Assembly (NCBI RefSeq): GCF_024612015.1
Contig: NZ_CP102512.1
Span: 9,982,001 to 10,046,000 of the forward strand
Reading direction: 5' to 3'
From: Streptomyces sp. CA-210063
GTDB lineage: Bacteria > Actinomycetota > Actinomycetes > Streptomycetales > Streptomycetaceae
Length of the DNA: 64,000 bases
Shown piece after piece: positions 18,401-56,100 of this stretch; position 1 is the stretch's first letter, and every line of letters starts with the position of its first letter. A program made the translations under genes and the position numbers. Below the pieces are notes generated by a model, which made no database searches, had not been told where the DNA came from, and saw nothing but the letters and a program-made list of their open reading frames with translations.

Positions 18401-20741
18401 CACCTGCCGGGGCTCGATCGCCGACCTGGCACTCGTGCCCCACCCGGACGCCGAACGGGATCTGGCCCCCGGCGAGGTACGGGTCGCCGTCCGTGCCGCC
18501 GGGGTGAACTTCCGGGACACGATGATCGCCCTCGACCTGTACCCCGGGGACGCCGAACTCGGCATCGAGGGCGCCGGAGTGGTCCTGGAGACCGGTCCCG
18601 ACGTCACCCGGTTCGCACCCGGTGACCGGGTGGCGGGCCTGCTCGACGCCGCGTTCTCACCCGTGGCCGTCACCGACCAGCGGCTGCTGGCCCCCGTCCC
18701 CGACGGATGGACGTTCGCCCACGCCGCCGCCGTGCCCGTGGCGTACCTGACGGCCTGGTACGGGCTGCGCGACCTGGCCGACGTGGGACCGGGGCGGCGG
18801 GTTCTGGTGCACGCCGGGGCGGGGGGCGTGGGCAGCGCCGCGATCCGGCTCGCCCGGCATCTGGGCGCCGAGGTCTTCGCCACGGCGAGCGCCGCCAAAC
18901 AACCCGCGCTGCGCGCGGCCGGCCTGGACGACGCGCACCTCGCGGACTCCCGGGACACCGCGTTCCGCGAGAAGTTCCTCGCCCACACGGGCGGCGAGGG
19001 CATGGACGTGGTCCTGAACTCGCTCGCGGGGGAGTTCACCGACGCCTCGCTCGACCTGCTGCCGCGCGGCGGACACTTCGTCGACATCGGCAAGACCGAC
19101 GTGCGTGACCCCGAGCGGGTCGCCACCGACCGCCCGGGCATCCGCTACCGGGCCTTCGACCTCGGTGACGCGGGCCCCGAGCGCGTCCAGGAGATGCTCA
19201 CCGACCTGTCCGCGCTCCTCGCCGACGGCGTCCTCACCGCACCGCCCGTCACCACCTGGGACATCCACCGGGCGCCCGACGCGTTCCGTGCCGTCGCCCA
19301 GGCCAGGATCCTCGGCAAGGCGGTCCTGACCCTGGGGCGTCTCGCGAACGTCCCCTCTGCCGGGCAACACGCCCCAGGGGGTGCCCCCCTGACCCCCGAG
19401 CCGACGCCGGAGGGCACCGTCCTCGTCACCGGTGGCACCGGCACCCTCGGCCGTCTGGTCGCCCGCCACCTGGCCACCCGGCACGGCGTACGGCGGCTGG
19501 TGCTGACCGCACGCTCCGGCCCGGCCGCGCCCGGCGCCGACGCCCTGCTCACCGAGCTCGGCGCCGCCGGGGCCGAGACACACCTCGCGGCCTGCGACGT
19601 CGGCGACCGTGCCGCCCTGGCCGCACTGCTGGACCGGCTCGCCGCCGACGGCCACCGGCTGACCGGGGTCGTGCACTGCGCCGGAGCCGTCGACGACGGA
19701 GTCCTCACCTCCCTCACGCCCGACCGCCTCGACACGGTCCTGCACGCCAAGGCCCACGGCGCCCGCCATCTGCACGAACTGACCCGGGACCTGGACCTCT
19801 CCCACTTCGTGATGTTCTCCTCGGCCTCCGCCACGTTCGGCGCCGCTGGGCAGGCCAACTACTGCGCCGCGAACGCCTACCTGGACGCCCTCGCCGAACG
19901 GCGCGCCGCCTACGGGCTTCCGGCCGTCTCCATTGCGTGGGGCCTGTGGGCGGAGAACAGCGGTATGACCGAGGCGCTCGGCGAACGCGACCGGGAGCGG
20001 CTGCGCCGCACCGGCACGACCGCCCTGTCCACCGAACGGGCACTCGCCCTGTTCGACGCGGCGCTCACCGGCCCCGCCCCCACGGTCACGGCCGCACCCC
20101 TCGACCTCGCCGCGCTCCGCGCCCGCCACCGCGAACAGCCCGCCCCCGCCCTGCTGCGCGAACTCCTCGGACGGGCGCCGCGCCGCGCGGCCACCTCCGT
20201 ACGGCCCCCGGCCGACCCCGGCGCCGACTTCACCGGCCGGCTCGCCGCGCTCCCCGACGACGAACGTCACGCCCATGTCCTCGCCCTCGTCCTGGACCGC
20301 ACCGCGCAGGTCCTCGGCCACACCCGGGCCGACGACGTCGACCCCGACCAGGCCTTCAAGGACCAGGGATTCGACTCCCTCACCGCCGTGGAACTGCGCA
20401 ACCAGATCCGGGCGGCGACCGGCATCGCCGCCCCGGCGACGCTGATCTTCGACCATCCGTCCCCGGTGGCCCTCGCCGACCACCTGCTCCGCCAGGCCGT
20501 GCCCGCCGGGCCCGGCCCGGAAGAACGGCTGCGGCGGGACCTCGACCGACTGGAGACGGCGGCGGAGGCACTGGCCCCCGACGACCCCGCGCACGGCGAA
20601 CTCGCCGACCGGCTGCGCAGGATCCTGCACCGGCTCGACGCCGCCGCACCCGCCGCGGCCGACCGCGAGGAGACGCTCAGCGCGGCCACCGCCGACGAGG
20701 TCCTCGCCTACATCGACAGCCAGTTCGGCGACCTCACCTGA
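9483..20741 (+). CDS. Type I modular PKS-2: modules 2 and 3
   Basis: A 3752-residue bimodular synthase. Approximate order: N-terminal docking coiled coil 4-32 (EKLVEYLKRVTAEL...), KS 34-444, AT 590-890, KR 1226-1420, ACP 1505-1580, KS 1606-2019, AT 2122-2400, DH 2478-2760, ER 2977-3287, KR 3311-3505, ACP 3595-3670, C-terminal docking tail to 3752. Module 3 is the only fully reducing module in the window. KS cysteines are 191 and 1766; ACP serines 1541 and 3632. The ATG at 9483 follows the PKS-1 stop by 6 bp, with GGGGAG upstream inside the end of PKS-1, suggesting translational coupling. The KS-AT linker of module 2 carries a 21-bp tandem repeat. The AT of module 3 belongs to a block shared almost unchanged with modules 6 and 9. 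Confidence 0.97.
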   Translation: MAEAEKLVEYLKRVTAELHETRGRLRRAEASAHEPVAVVGMACRLPGGADSPGRLWELVAAGRDAIGAVPADRGWDVSFPGGFLPDVAGFDAAFFGISPREAAAMDPQQRLLLETSWEAFERAGIDPGSPAAKRTGVFAGLVAQDYGPRLDEAPDDVGGHVLTGTTASVASGRIAYTFDFDGPAVTVDTACSSSLVALHLAADALRRGDCDLALAGGVCVLPTPGMFLSFERHGGLAADGRCKAFGAGADGTGWSEGAALLLVERLSDARRNGHPVLAIVRGSAVNQDGASNGLTAPSGPAQERVIRAALTAAGLTAADVDTVEAHGTGTRLGDPIEAEALLAVYGQDRPADRPLWLGSLKSNIGHTQAAAGVAGVIKTVLAMRHGVLPRTLHAAEPTPEVDWAAGAVELLTRERPWPETGRPRRAAVSSFGISGTNAHVIVEQPPADADSVPAETDAVPAKTDAVPAETDAVPAETDAVPADDATAPKTPATRPFAEPPLLPWPLTARTEAALRAQARTLHRHAVSTEADTAPADIARSLASTRTAMEHRAVALAPDREGLLAQLDRIADGTTGQGVVHGTARGPARTVLVFPGQGSQWAGMAVDLLTASPVFERRMAECEAALAPFTDWTLTDVLRAPDATDLLCRVDVVQPVLWAVMVSLAELWASCGIRPDAVVGHSQGEIAAAVVAGALSLEDGARVVALRSRALADLADRGGMMSVPEPVDVVRTRLAPWADSLDIAAVNGPSSVVVAGDATALDALEASCARDEVRARRVNVDYASHSRHVADLEDTLTGLLAPVRPRAGAVAFYSALTGTRLETTGLDAGYWYRNLRHTVRFEDATRALLDDGHTLFIEVSPHPVLVGAVQGTLDTVEDTAAAVIGTLRRGQGGRPGRFVEALAEAYAHGAPVDWTALLAGSRARTVELPTYAFQRSRHWLDRPAPATADDPGTAALWEAVDQGDARAVARQLGVPADDALESTVRALADWRADARRSAAIDGLRHHVTWKPAPVPAGGRLAGDWVVLVPGEGEASGASRTGADTWAETALREHGATRVERIHVGPTTGRAELAELLRAHAPLAGVVSLLGTDPRPHPGHPAVPVGVADTLTAAQAALDADTGPLWCLTQGAVTALGEGESPDGPSPEQAQVWGLGRVAGLETPEIWGGLIDLPPRLDDAAAHALCAVLATPGDEQEWALRDSGPRVRRLTRAPHATVRPVRPWRPRGTVLVTGGTGALGGHVARRLAREGAEHLVLTSRRGAEAPGAADLARELRDLGARVTLAACDTADRAALAAVLAAVPAELPLTAVVHTAGVSALGRLDATTPADLAAMATGKVDGARHLDELLDGHDLDAFVLFSSGAAVWGGTRQAAYAAANAHLDALAARRRARGLTATSVAWGSWAGGGMVDDRTQRVFERIGVRAMDPETALTALWDAVGRDETQLTVTDMDWAAFGTGFGLTRRRTLLDEIPEATRPTASTESPAGTPGESALAERLAGLTDRERDRLLLDLVRSAAAGALGHAGQDAISGSDAFRDLGIDSVTAVDLRNRLTAATGLRLPSTLVFDHPTPAAVAAALRALLTAEPAAALAGTVASAPVSGQATDDPVAVVAMACRLPGDVRSPEELWRLVAEGREGITSFPVDRGWRPSPSVPTSEGGFLHDLADFDAAFFGISPREALAMDPQQRLLLETSWEAVERAGIDPLSLRGSRTGVFVGAGNFDYATLAATTEEGLDYALTGSAGSVASGRIAYTLGLEGPAVTVDTACSSSLVSLHTAVRALRDGECELALVAGAAVLSTDVAFEAFARQGGLAPDGRCKAFADAADGTGWGEGVGVLVVERLSDARRHGHPVLALVRGSAINQDGASNGLTAPNGPSQQRVIRDALANARLSAADVDAVEGHGTGTRLGDPIEAQALLATYGQDRPDGRPLWLGSLKSNIGHTQAAAGVAGVIKTVLALRHGVLPRTLHADEPSGQVDWSAGTVRLLTENQPWPETDRPRRAGVSAFGISGTNAHLILEQAPEEGVMTDTGRPLPAVPLLLSARGATALRAQAARLRDFLDDDAEAISLHDIGLTLAAHRGALEHRAVVVEGDRGTFRAALDALAEYRPFPGLVRGLASEGGLAVVFSGQGAQRVGMGRGLYEAFPVFAEAFEEVCAGFEGLLPGSLKELVFGGPAGELASTGWAQPALFAVEVALFRLVESWGVRPDVVFGHSLGELVAAHVAGVWSLSDACRVVAARARLMAALPSGGAMWAVQAEESELTDAPGVWVAAVNGPSSVVVSGAEEAVGEVAGRFAAEGRRVKRLEVSHAFHSGLMEPMVGEFAEVLSGVTFSAPVIPVVSNVTGEVAGEELCTPEYWVRHIRATVRFADGVRAVGAQGVGAVLELGPDGALTSLVQECAPEVVGVAALRRGRDEAVALLEALARVHVGGVGVDWRAVFAGSGARRVELPTYAFQHRRYWPRTGAGPTAAALSAAGLGVAGHPLLHTWLAPASGGEVIATGRLSSATHPWLADHTVLGTVLLPGTAFVDLACWAGQRLGCPELSELTLFTPLALAGDTAVDLHLVVGTADATGRRTVAVHSRPVAADAAGDADAPVDDDRPWTRHAEGILAPPAPATETEHPLPWPPDSCTEVPLDGFYPGLIDAGFDYGPAFQGLRSVLRADDTPELLFAEVELPEEDRALAGRFALHPALLDAALHALGVDLPPGAAARLPFTWTGVRVHATGADALRVRLTGGLDGAVALTAVDADGAPVVTVERLVLREVTPDRSPTAAVPEHDTLFRIGWTALPPTGATAPVTSLALPVTDEGHPDLGRVVDLPDAVVARCPSGAVRDVTAFVLRLLKEWLTDDRFTDTPLVVVTRGAAVIPEPGLLAAAVRTGERTEEALAHAAAAGLVRAAQAEHPGRVVLLDTSTSTGIERAGGGHGEPLLSEVLACGEPELALRAGRLHGRRLVRADHSAPLGEPDGNGPWRLDSTCRGSIADLALVPHPDAERDLAPGEVRVAVRAAGVNFRDTMIALDLYPGDAELGIEGAGVVLETGPDVTRFAPGDRVAGLLDAAFSPVAVTDQRLLAPVPDGWTFAHAAAVPVAYLTAWYGLRDLADVGPGRRVLVHAGAGGVGSAAIRLARHLGAEVFATASAAKQPALRAAGLDDAHLADSRDTAFREKFLAHTGGEGMDVVLNSLAGEFTDASLDLLPRGGHFVDIGKTDVRDPERVATDRPGIRYRAFDLGDAGPERVQEMLTDLSALLADGVLTAPPVTTWDIHRAPDAFRAVAQARILGKAVLTLGRLANVPSAGQHAPGGAPLTPEPTPEGTVLVTGGTGTLGRLVARHLATRHGVRRLVLTARSGPAAPGADALLTELGAAGAETHLAACDVGDRAALAALLDRLAADGHRLTGVVHCAGAVDDGVLTSLTPDRLDTVLHAKAHGARHLHELTRDLDLSHFVMFSSASATFGAAGQANYCAANAYLDALAERRAAYGLPAVSIAWGLWAENSGMTEALGERDRERLRRTGTTALSTERALALFDAALTGPAPTVTAAPLDLAALRARHREQPAPALLRELLGRAPRRAATSVRPPADPGADFTGRLAALPDDERHAHVLALVLDRTAQVLGHTRADDVDPDQAFKDQGFDSLTAVELRNQIRAATGIAAPATLIFDHPSPVALADHLLRQAVPAGPGPEERLRRDLDRLETAAEALAPDDPAHGELADRLRRILHRLDAAAPAAADREETLSAATADEVLAYIDSQFGDLT
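9582..14226 (+). other. Module 2: KS-AT(methylmalonyl)-KR(A1)-ACP
   Basis: KS Cys codon at 10053. AT: GHSQG Ser at 11523 and YASH at 11823 (methylmalonyl). No DH is present. KR starts at about 13158 with TGGTGALG; it lacks the LDD motif and has Trp in VWGGTRQAAY with Gln, not His, three residues before the Tyr, the A1 pattern. ACP: GIDSV, Ser at 14103. Predicted output is a methyl branch at C22 with an L-type hydroxyl at C23. This C23-OH is one of the two hydroxyls placed to ketalise the C19 ketone. Confidence 0.88.
10836..10931 (+). repeat. 21-bp in-frame tandem repeat, KS2-AT2 linker
   Basis: Four full 7-codon units (VPAETDA or VPAKTDA) plus a partial fifth. They lie in the linker right after the KS end motif and add an acidic, proline-containing spacer. 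Confidence 0.9.
14295..20490 (+). other. Module 3: KS-AT(malonyl)-DH-ER-KR(B)-ACP
   Basis: KS Cys at 14778. AT: GHSLG Ser at 16119, HAFH at 16404 (malonyl). DH: His at 17019 in LADHTVLGTVLLPG and Asp at 17559 in HPALLD, both intact. ER spans about 18411-19341, with VNFRD and the NADPH loop HAGAGGVGS near 18810. KR starts at 19413 with VDDG in the LDD position (B type) and NYCAAN for Tyr/Asn. ACP Ser at 20376. Full reduction gives CH2 at C21. This spacing is what allows a six-membered ring between C19 and C23. Confidence 0.92.
15843..16867 (+). repeat. Malonyl-AT block shared by modules 3, 6 and 9 (first copy)
   Basis: From GGGCTCGCGGTGGTG onward this AT matches modules 6 (from 30045) and 9 (from 45824) almost base for base. 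Modules 3 and 9 also share the tail through the post-AT linker (16682-16867 and 46664-46849). The block uses many G- and T-ending codons (TTG, TAT, GTG, GGG), unlike the C-ending codons around it. Confidence 0.85.
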
Positions 20742-20774
20742 CCCCCGTACCGTACGGCCGAAATCGGAGTACCC

Positions 20775-33035
<12,261 letters not shown>

Positions 33036-33044
33036 ACGGTTCAC

Positions 33045-42662
<9,618 letters not shown>

Positions 42663-42755
42663 GCACCGGCTCCGCCTTCCCCCCACACCCTCACCCGACC
42701 TGACGCCCACCCCGAAACCTGCTCGGCCTCCCCCCCACGCACCAAAGGAACCACC
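42663..42755. other. Short intergenic gap before the P450
   Basis: These 93 bp are C-rich. I see no hairpin, promoter consensus or small gene. An AAAGGAA-type ribosome binding site ends a few bases before the ATG at 42756. The P450 is probably on the PKS transcript. Confidence 0.6.
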
Positions 42756-43955
42756 ATGCCCCTCGACATCGAAACGCCGCTGCCCTACCAGCGCGACCAC
42801 CGCTGCCCGTTCGACCCGGGACCGGCCCTGCGGGACGCCCAGCGGACCGCCCCGGTCCACCGGTACCGTCTCCCGGACGGGCAGGACATCTGGGTCGTCA
42901 CCCGCTACGAAGAGGTACGGCGGATGCTCACCGACCCACGCCTCAGCAGCGCCCGGACCCCGCTGACACTGATGCTCCCCGGCGTCGACGACACCGGAGT
43001 GCGGGTCTCCCCGGGCAGCTTCGTCAACATGGACCCGCCCGAGCACACCCGGCTGCGCCGGACGGTCACCTCCAGCTTCACCGCCCGGCGCATGCGCGAA
43101 CTCGCGCCGCGTCTGGAACGCATCGCCGAGGACCGACTGGACGCCATGGAACGCACCGGCCCGCCCGCCGACTTCATGACCGAGTTCGCCTCACCGTTCC
43201 CCCTGCTCGCCATCTGCGAACTGCTCGGACTCACCGAGGAACAGCGCGCCGAATACCTCCGCATCACCGCCATGGCACCCGGCCTGGCCGCCACTCCTGA
43301 GGAGGCGCAGGAACTCCTCACGGCCGCCGGGCGCCTCATGTCCGACGCGGTCGCCGCCCAACGCGAAGCACCCGGCGACGGCATGATCGGCATGCTGGTC
43401 AAGGAACACGGCCACGAACTCGACGACGAGGAGATCGCCGGCATCAGCAGCATGTTCCTGACCGCCGGCTTCGACACCGTCGCCAACACCCTCGGACTCG
43501 GCCTCCTCGCCCTCTTCGACAACCCCGGCCAACTCGCCCTGCTCCGCGACGAACCCGCCGTCCTCGACACCGCCGTCGAGGAACTCATGCGCTACCTCAG
43601 CGTCATCTCCGCCACCGGCGGACGCACCGCCACCGAGGACGTCGAACTCGGCGGCGTCACCATCAAGGCGGGCGAGTACGTGGTGCCGGCGCTGGCCGTC
43701 GCCAACCGCGACCCCGCCCACTTCGACGACCCCGACCGCCTCGACCTGACCCGTACACCGGCCCAGCAGGTCGGGTTCGGCCACGGCGTCCACCGCTGCA
43801 TCGGCGGCGCCATGACCCTGCTGGAGATGCGGATCGCGTTCTCCGCCGTACTGCGCCGCTTCCCCGGCATCCGTCTCGCCGTACCGCCCGAGGACGTGCG
43901 GTACCGGGGCTACGACATGGTGCACGGCGCGCTCGCCATACCCGTCACCTGGTAG
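42756..43955 (+). CDS. Cytochrome P450 monooxygenase (macrolide tailoring)
   Basis: A 399-residue soluble bacterial P450, a normal length, with no signal peptide. Visible landmarks: C-helix HTRLRR, I-helix AGFDT (oxygen-activating acid/Thr pair), K-helix EELMR (ExxR), ANRDP, and the heme-ligand loop FGHGVHRCIG with its Cys. The protein ends ...IPVTW, typical of actinomycete CYP105/107-like enzymes. It would need a ferredoxin and reductase supplied elsewhere; none is in the window. Its place between PKS genes argues that it hydroxylates, epoxidises or otherwise oxidises the polyketide, but the site cannot be deduced. The start is ATG at 42756, with AAAGGAA upstream. Strong hairpins follow its stop at once, so it probably ends the upstream transcription unit. 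Confidence 0.95.
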   Translation: MPLDIETPLPYQRDHRCPFDPGPALRDAQRTAPVHRYRLPDGQDIWVVTRYEEVRRMLTDPRLSSARTPLTLMLPGVDDTGVRVSPGSFVNMDPPEHTRLRRTVTSSFTARRMRELAPRLERIAEDRLDAMERTGPPADFMTEFASPFPLLAICELLGLTEEQRAEYLRITAMAPGLAATPEEAQELLTAAGRLMSDAVAAQREAPGDGMIGMLVKEHGHELDDEEIAGISSMFLTAGFDTVANTLGLGLLALFDNPGQLALLRDEPAVLDTAVEELMRYLSVISATGGRTATEDVELGGVTIKAGEYVVPALAVANRDPAHFDDPDRLDLTRTPAQQVGFGHGVHRCIGGAMTLLEMRIAFSAVLRRFPGIRLAVPPEDVRYRGYDMVHGALAIPVTW

Positions 43956-43962
43956 GAACCCG

Positions 43963-43994
43963 CCCCCTAGAGCCTCCGGCGAGGCCCTAGGGGG
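43963..43994 (+). terminator. Strong hairpin just after the P450 gene
   Basis: CCCCCTAG (43963-43970) pairs with CTAGGGGG (43987-43994). Inside it GCCTC (43972-43976) pairs with GAGGC (43981-43985) around a CGGC tetraloop. The result is a 13-bp stem with one A/C mismatch, starting 8 nt after the P450 stop. There is no U-tract, which is common for Streptomyces terminators. Confidence 0.75.
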
Positions 43995-43997
43995 ACC

Positions 43998-44034
43998 GCC
44001 CGGCCCTTCTGGGGGTTACAGCCCCCGACCGGGC
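43998..44034 (+). terminator. Second, nested hairpin
   Basis: GCCCGG (43998-44003) pairs with CCGGGC (44029-44034). Within it GGGGG (44011-44015) pairs with CCCCC (44022-44026) around a 6-nt loop, leaving an asymmetric internal loop. It may back up the first hairpin; a role as a leader or attenuator structure is an alternative. Confidence 0.5.
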
Positions 44035-44070
44035 TTATAGCGTCAAGATCCAGGCCCGTGACCGGCCCCG

Positions 44071-44096
44071 ACGGACATCCGTGACGGACATCCGTG
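44071..44096. repeat. Tandem 13-bp repeat with palindromic core upstream of PKS-5
   Basis: ACGGACATCCGTG occurs twice back to back (44071-44083 and 44084-44096). Each copy contains the short inverted repeat CGGA-CA-TCCG. Tandem palindromes 66-91 bp before a start codon are a plausible operator, but no regulator can be named. Confidence 0.6.
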
Positions 44097-44148
44097 GGCC
44101 GGGCAGACACCTTTCCCGTTCGCTCGTACCCGGTGCGGCAGAACCAGT

Positions 44149-44153
44149 GGGAG
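44149..44153 (+). promoter_or_regulatory. Ribosome binding site that sets the PKS-5 start
   Basis: GGGAG lies 8 nt before ATG 44162. From this ATG the protein begins directly with a standard docking helix. The alternative in-frame GTG at 44081 lies inside the tandem repeat and would add 27 residues unlike any docking domain. Confidence 0.7.
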
Positions 44154-44161
44154 CCAGTGGC

Positions 44162-53122
<8,961 letters not shown>

Positions 53123-53162
53123 CCCCGTCCCGGGGCCCCATCACACCGAACTGGAGTCGACC

Positions 53163-56100
53163 ATGACCGAGGACAAGCTCCGTACATACCTGCGGCGGGT
53201 CACCGCGGAGTTGCAGCAGACCCGCGAGCAGCTCCGGGAATCCCAGGACAAGTGGCGCGAGCCCCTCGCGGTCATCGGCATGGCCTGCCGGCTCCCCGGC
53301 GGCGCCGACTCTCCGGAACGACTGTGGCGGCTGGTCGCCGACGGAGTCGACACCGTCGGCGGACTGCCCACCGACCGGGGCTGGGACCTCGACGATCTCT
53401 ACGATCCCGACCCGGACAAACCCGGCAAGACGTACACGCAGGAAGGTGCGTTCCTGTACGAGGCCGGCGACTTCGATCCCGCCCTCTTCGGCATCTCACC
53501 GCGTGAGGCGCTGGCGATGGACCCGCAGCAGCGACTCCTGCTGGAGACGTCCTGGGAGGCGATCGAACGGGCCAGGATCAACCCCCTGTCGCTGCGCGGC
53601 AGCCGTACCGGCGTCTTCGTCGGCGGTCTGCCGACCGGTTACGGCGCCATGCTCCTCGACTCCACCGAGGACCAGGGCTACGCCCTCACCGGTGGCACCG
53701 GCAGCGTGATGTCCGGGCGCGTCTCGTACTCCCTCGGCCTCCAGGGGCCGGCGGTCACCGTCGACACGGCCTGCTCCTCCTCGCTGGTCGCCCTGCACCT
53801 CGCGGCCCAGTCGCTGCGCCAGGGCGACTGCTCCCTCGCGCTGGCCGGCGGTGCGGGCATCCTCGCCACCCCGGCGGGCTTCGTCGTCTTCGCCCGCCAG
53901 CGCGGCCTGGCCCCCGACGGCCGCTGCAAGGCGTTCGCGGACGCCGCCGACGGCATCGGCTGGGGCGAGGGCGCCGCCGTCGTCCTGCTGGAACGGTTGT
54001 CGGACGCGCGGCGCAACGGTCACCGGGTGCTGGCGGTGCTGCGGGGTTCGGCGGCGAACCAGGACGGTGCGTCCAACGGGTTGAGCGCTCCCAGCGGTCC
54101 GGCGCAGCAGCGCGTGATTCGTCAGGCCCTGGCGAGCGCGGGGCTGTCGACATCGGACGTGGACGCGGTCGAGGCGCACGGCACGGGGACCCGGCTCGGC
54201 GACCCGATCGAGGCACAGGCCCTCCTCGCGACCTACGGGCAGAACCGGGAACAACCCCTCTACCTGGGCTCGTTGAAGTCGAACATCGGCCATACGCAGG
54301 CCGTGTCGGGCGTGGCGGGTGTGATCAAGACGGTCATGGCGCTGCGGCACGGCGCGCTGCCGCGCACCCTTCATGTCGACGCGCCCAGCGGTGAGGTGGA
54401 CTGGTCGGCGGGCGCGGTGGAACTGCTGACCGAGGATCAGCCGTGGCCGGAGACAGGACGCCCGCGCCGGGCGGGCGTGTCGTCGTTCGGGATCAGCGGC
54501 ACGAACGTGCATGTGATCCTTGAGCAGGCTCCTGAGACCGAGACGGCCCCCGGGACCGGACCCGGCACCGGCACCGGCACCGAGGCCGGGACGCGACCGG
54601 ACCGTACCGCAGCCCGAGCCACCCTGCCCTGGCCCCTCTCCGCAGCCACCGAAGGAGCCCTGCGCGACCAGGCCCGCCGTCTCCACGCGCACCTGAGCGA
54701 GGACCCCGAACTCGGCCTGACCGACGTGGGCCACTCCCTCGCCACGACTCGCGCCGCGCTGGAACACCGAGCCGTCCTCCTCGCCGACGACCGCGACGGT
54801 TTCCTGGACCGGCTGCGGGCCCTCGCCGAGGCCGAAGAGACGCCTGGTGTGGTGAAGGGAACGGGCACCAAGGCGAAGACCGTCTTCGTGTTTCCGGGTC
54901 AGGGGTCGCAGTGGTTGGGGATGGCGGTGGAGTTGCTGGATTCTTCGCCGGTGTTCGCGGCGCGGATGGCCGAGTGCGAGGCGGCGTTGTCGGTGTTCGT
55001 GGACTGGTCGCTGTCCGAAGTGCTTCGCGACGGTGGCGGGTTGGGCCGGGTGGATGTGGTCCAGCCGGTGTTGTGGGCGGTGATGGTGAGTCTGGCGCAG
55101 GTGTGGCGGTCGTACGGGGTGGAGCCGGCCACTGTCGTGGGTCACTCCCAGGGTGAGATCGCGGCCGCTGTGGTGGCCGGGGCGTTGTCGTTGGAGGACG
55201 GGGCGCGGGTGGCGGCGTTGCGCTCTCAGGCGATCGTGGCGTTGTCCGGGCAGGGTGGGATGGCGTCGGTGCAGTTGCCGGCGGATGAGGTTCGTGGTCT
55301 GAAGGCGCTGGCGGACGGTCGGGTGGACCTGGCCGCCGTCAACGGCCCGTCCTCCGTGGTCGTCGCGGGCGCGACGGATGCGCTGGATGAGGTGATTGCG
55401 GAGGCGGTGGCCCGGGGCGCGCGGGCCAAGCGCATCGATGTCGACTATGCCTCGCATTCCGTGCAGGTGGAGCAGATCCGTGCGGAACTCCTTGATGTTC
55501 TGGGGGAGTTGGCGCCGGTGGCGGGGCGGGTGCCGTTCTATTCGACGGTGACCGGCGGCCGGTTGGATACAACGGGCCTGGACGCCGAGTACTGGTACCG
55601 GAACCTGCGTTCCACGGTCTGCCTGGAGTCCACGGTGGCCGCGCTGGTGCGGGCCGGGCATCAGTTGTTCGTGGAGGTGAGTCCGCATCCGGTGCTGACG
55701 GGTGCGGTGCAGGACACCGCTCAGGCGGCTGGGCGTGAGGCGGTCGTCACCGGCACTCTGCGTCGGGGTGAGGGCGGGCTGGAGCGGTTGTTGCTGTCCC
55801 TGGGTGAGGCGTACGCGCACGGCGCGCCGGTCGACTGGGGCACGTGCTTCGACGGTATGGATGTCCGGACGGTGGACCTGCCGACCTACGCCTTCCAACA
55901 CCGCCGCTACTGGATGGAGACTCCGGTCGGCGCGGGAGCCGGGGCCGGGGTCGGCCGGGTGGTCGACGGCTGGCGTTACCGGGTGACCTGGCGGCGCCTC
56001 ACCCCGTCGACGCGCGCGGGCGAGGGCGCGCTCCTGTCGGGGCGCTGGCTGCTGGTGGTGCCCGAGGGGAGTGACGGGGAAGAAGTGGCCGGGGCGCTGC

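Larger units (their letters stand above)
43956..44161. other. Intergenic region between P450 and PKS-5
   Basis: This 206-bp gap is the longest non-coding stretch in the window. In order it holds a strong hairpin, a second nested hairpin, a tandem 13-bp palindromic repeat and the PKS-5 ribosome binding site. The hairpins suggest a transcript boundary, in which case PKS-5 would need its own promoter here. I see no convincing -35/-10 pair. Confidence 0.65.

Noticed and set aside
44031..44060. A promoter at the TTATAG sequence after the second hairpin
   Set aside because: The hexamer is a weak -10 match and no -35 lies at a fitting distance outside the hairpin, so I do not call it.
44081..44161. 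GTG at 44081 as the PKS-5 start
   Set aside because: It lies in the tandem palindromic repeat. The 27 added residues are not a docking domain, whereas ATG 44162 starts directly at one and has its own ribosome binding site.
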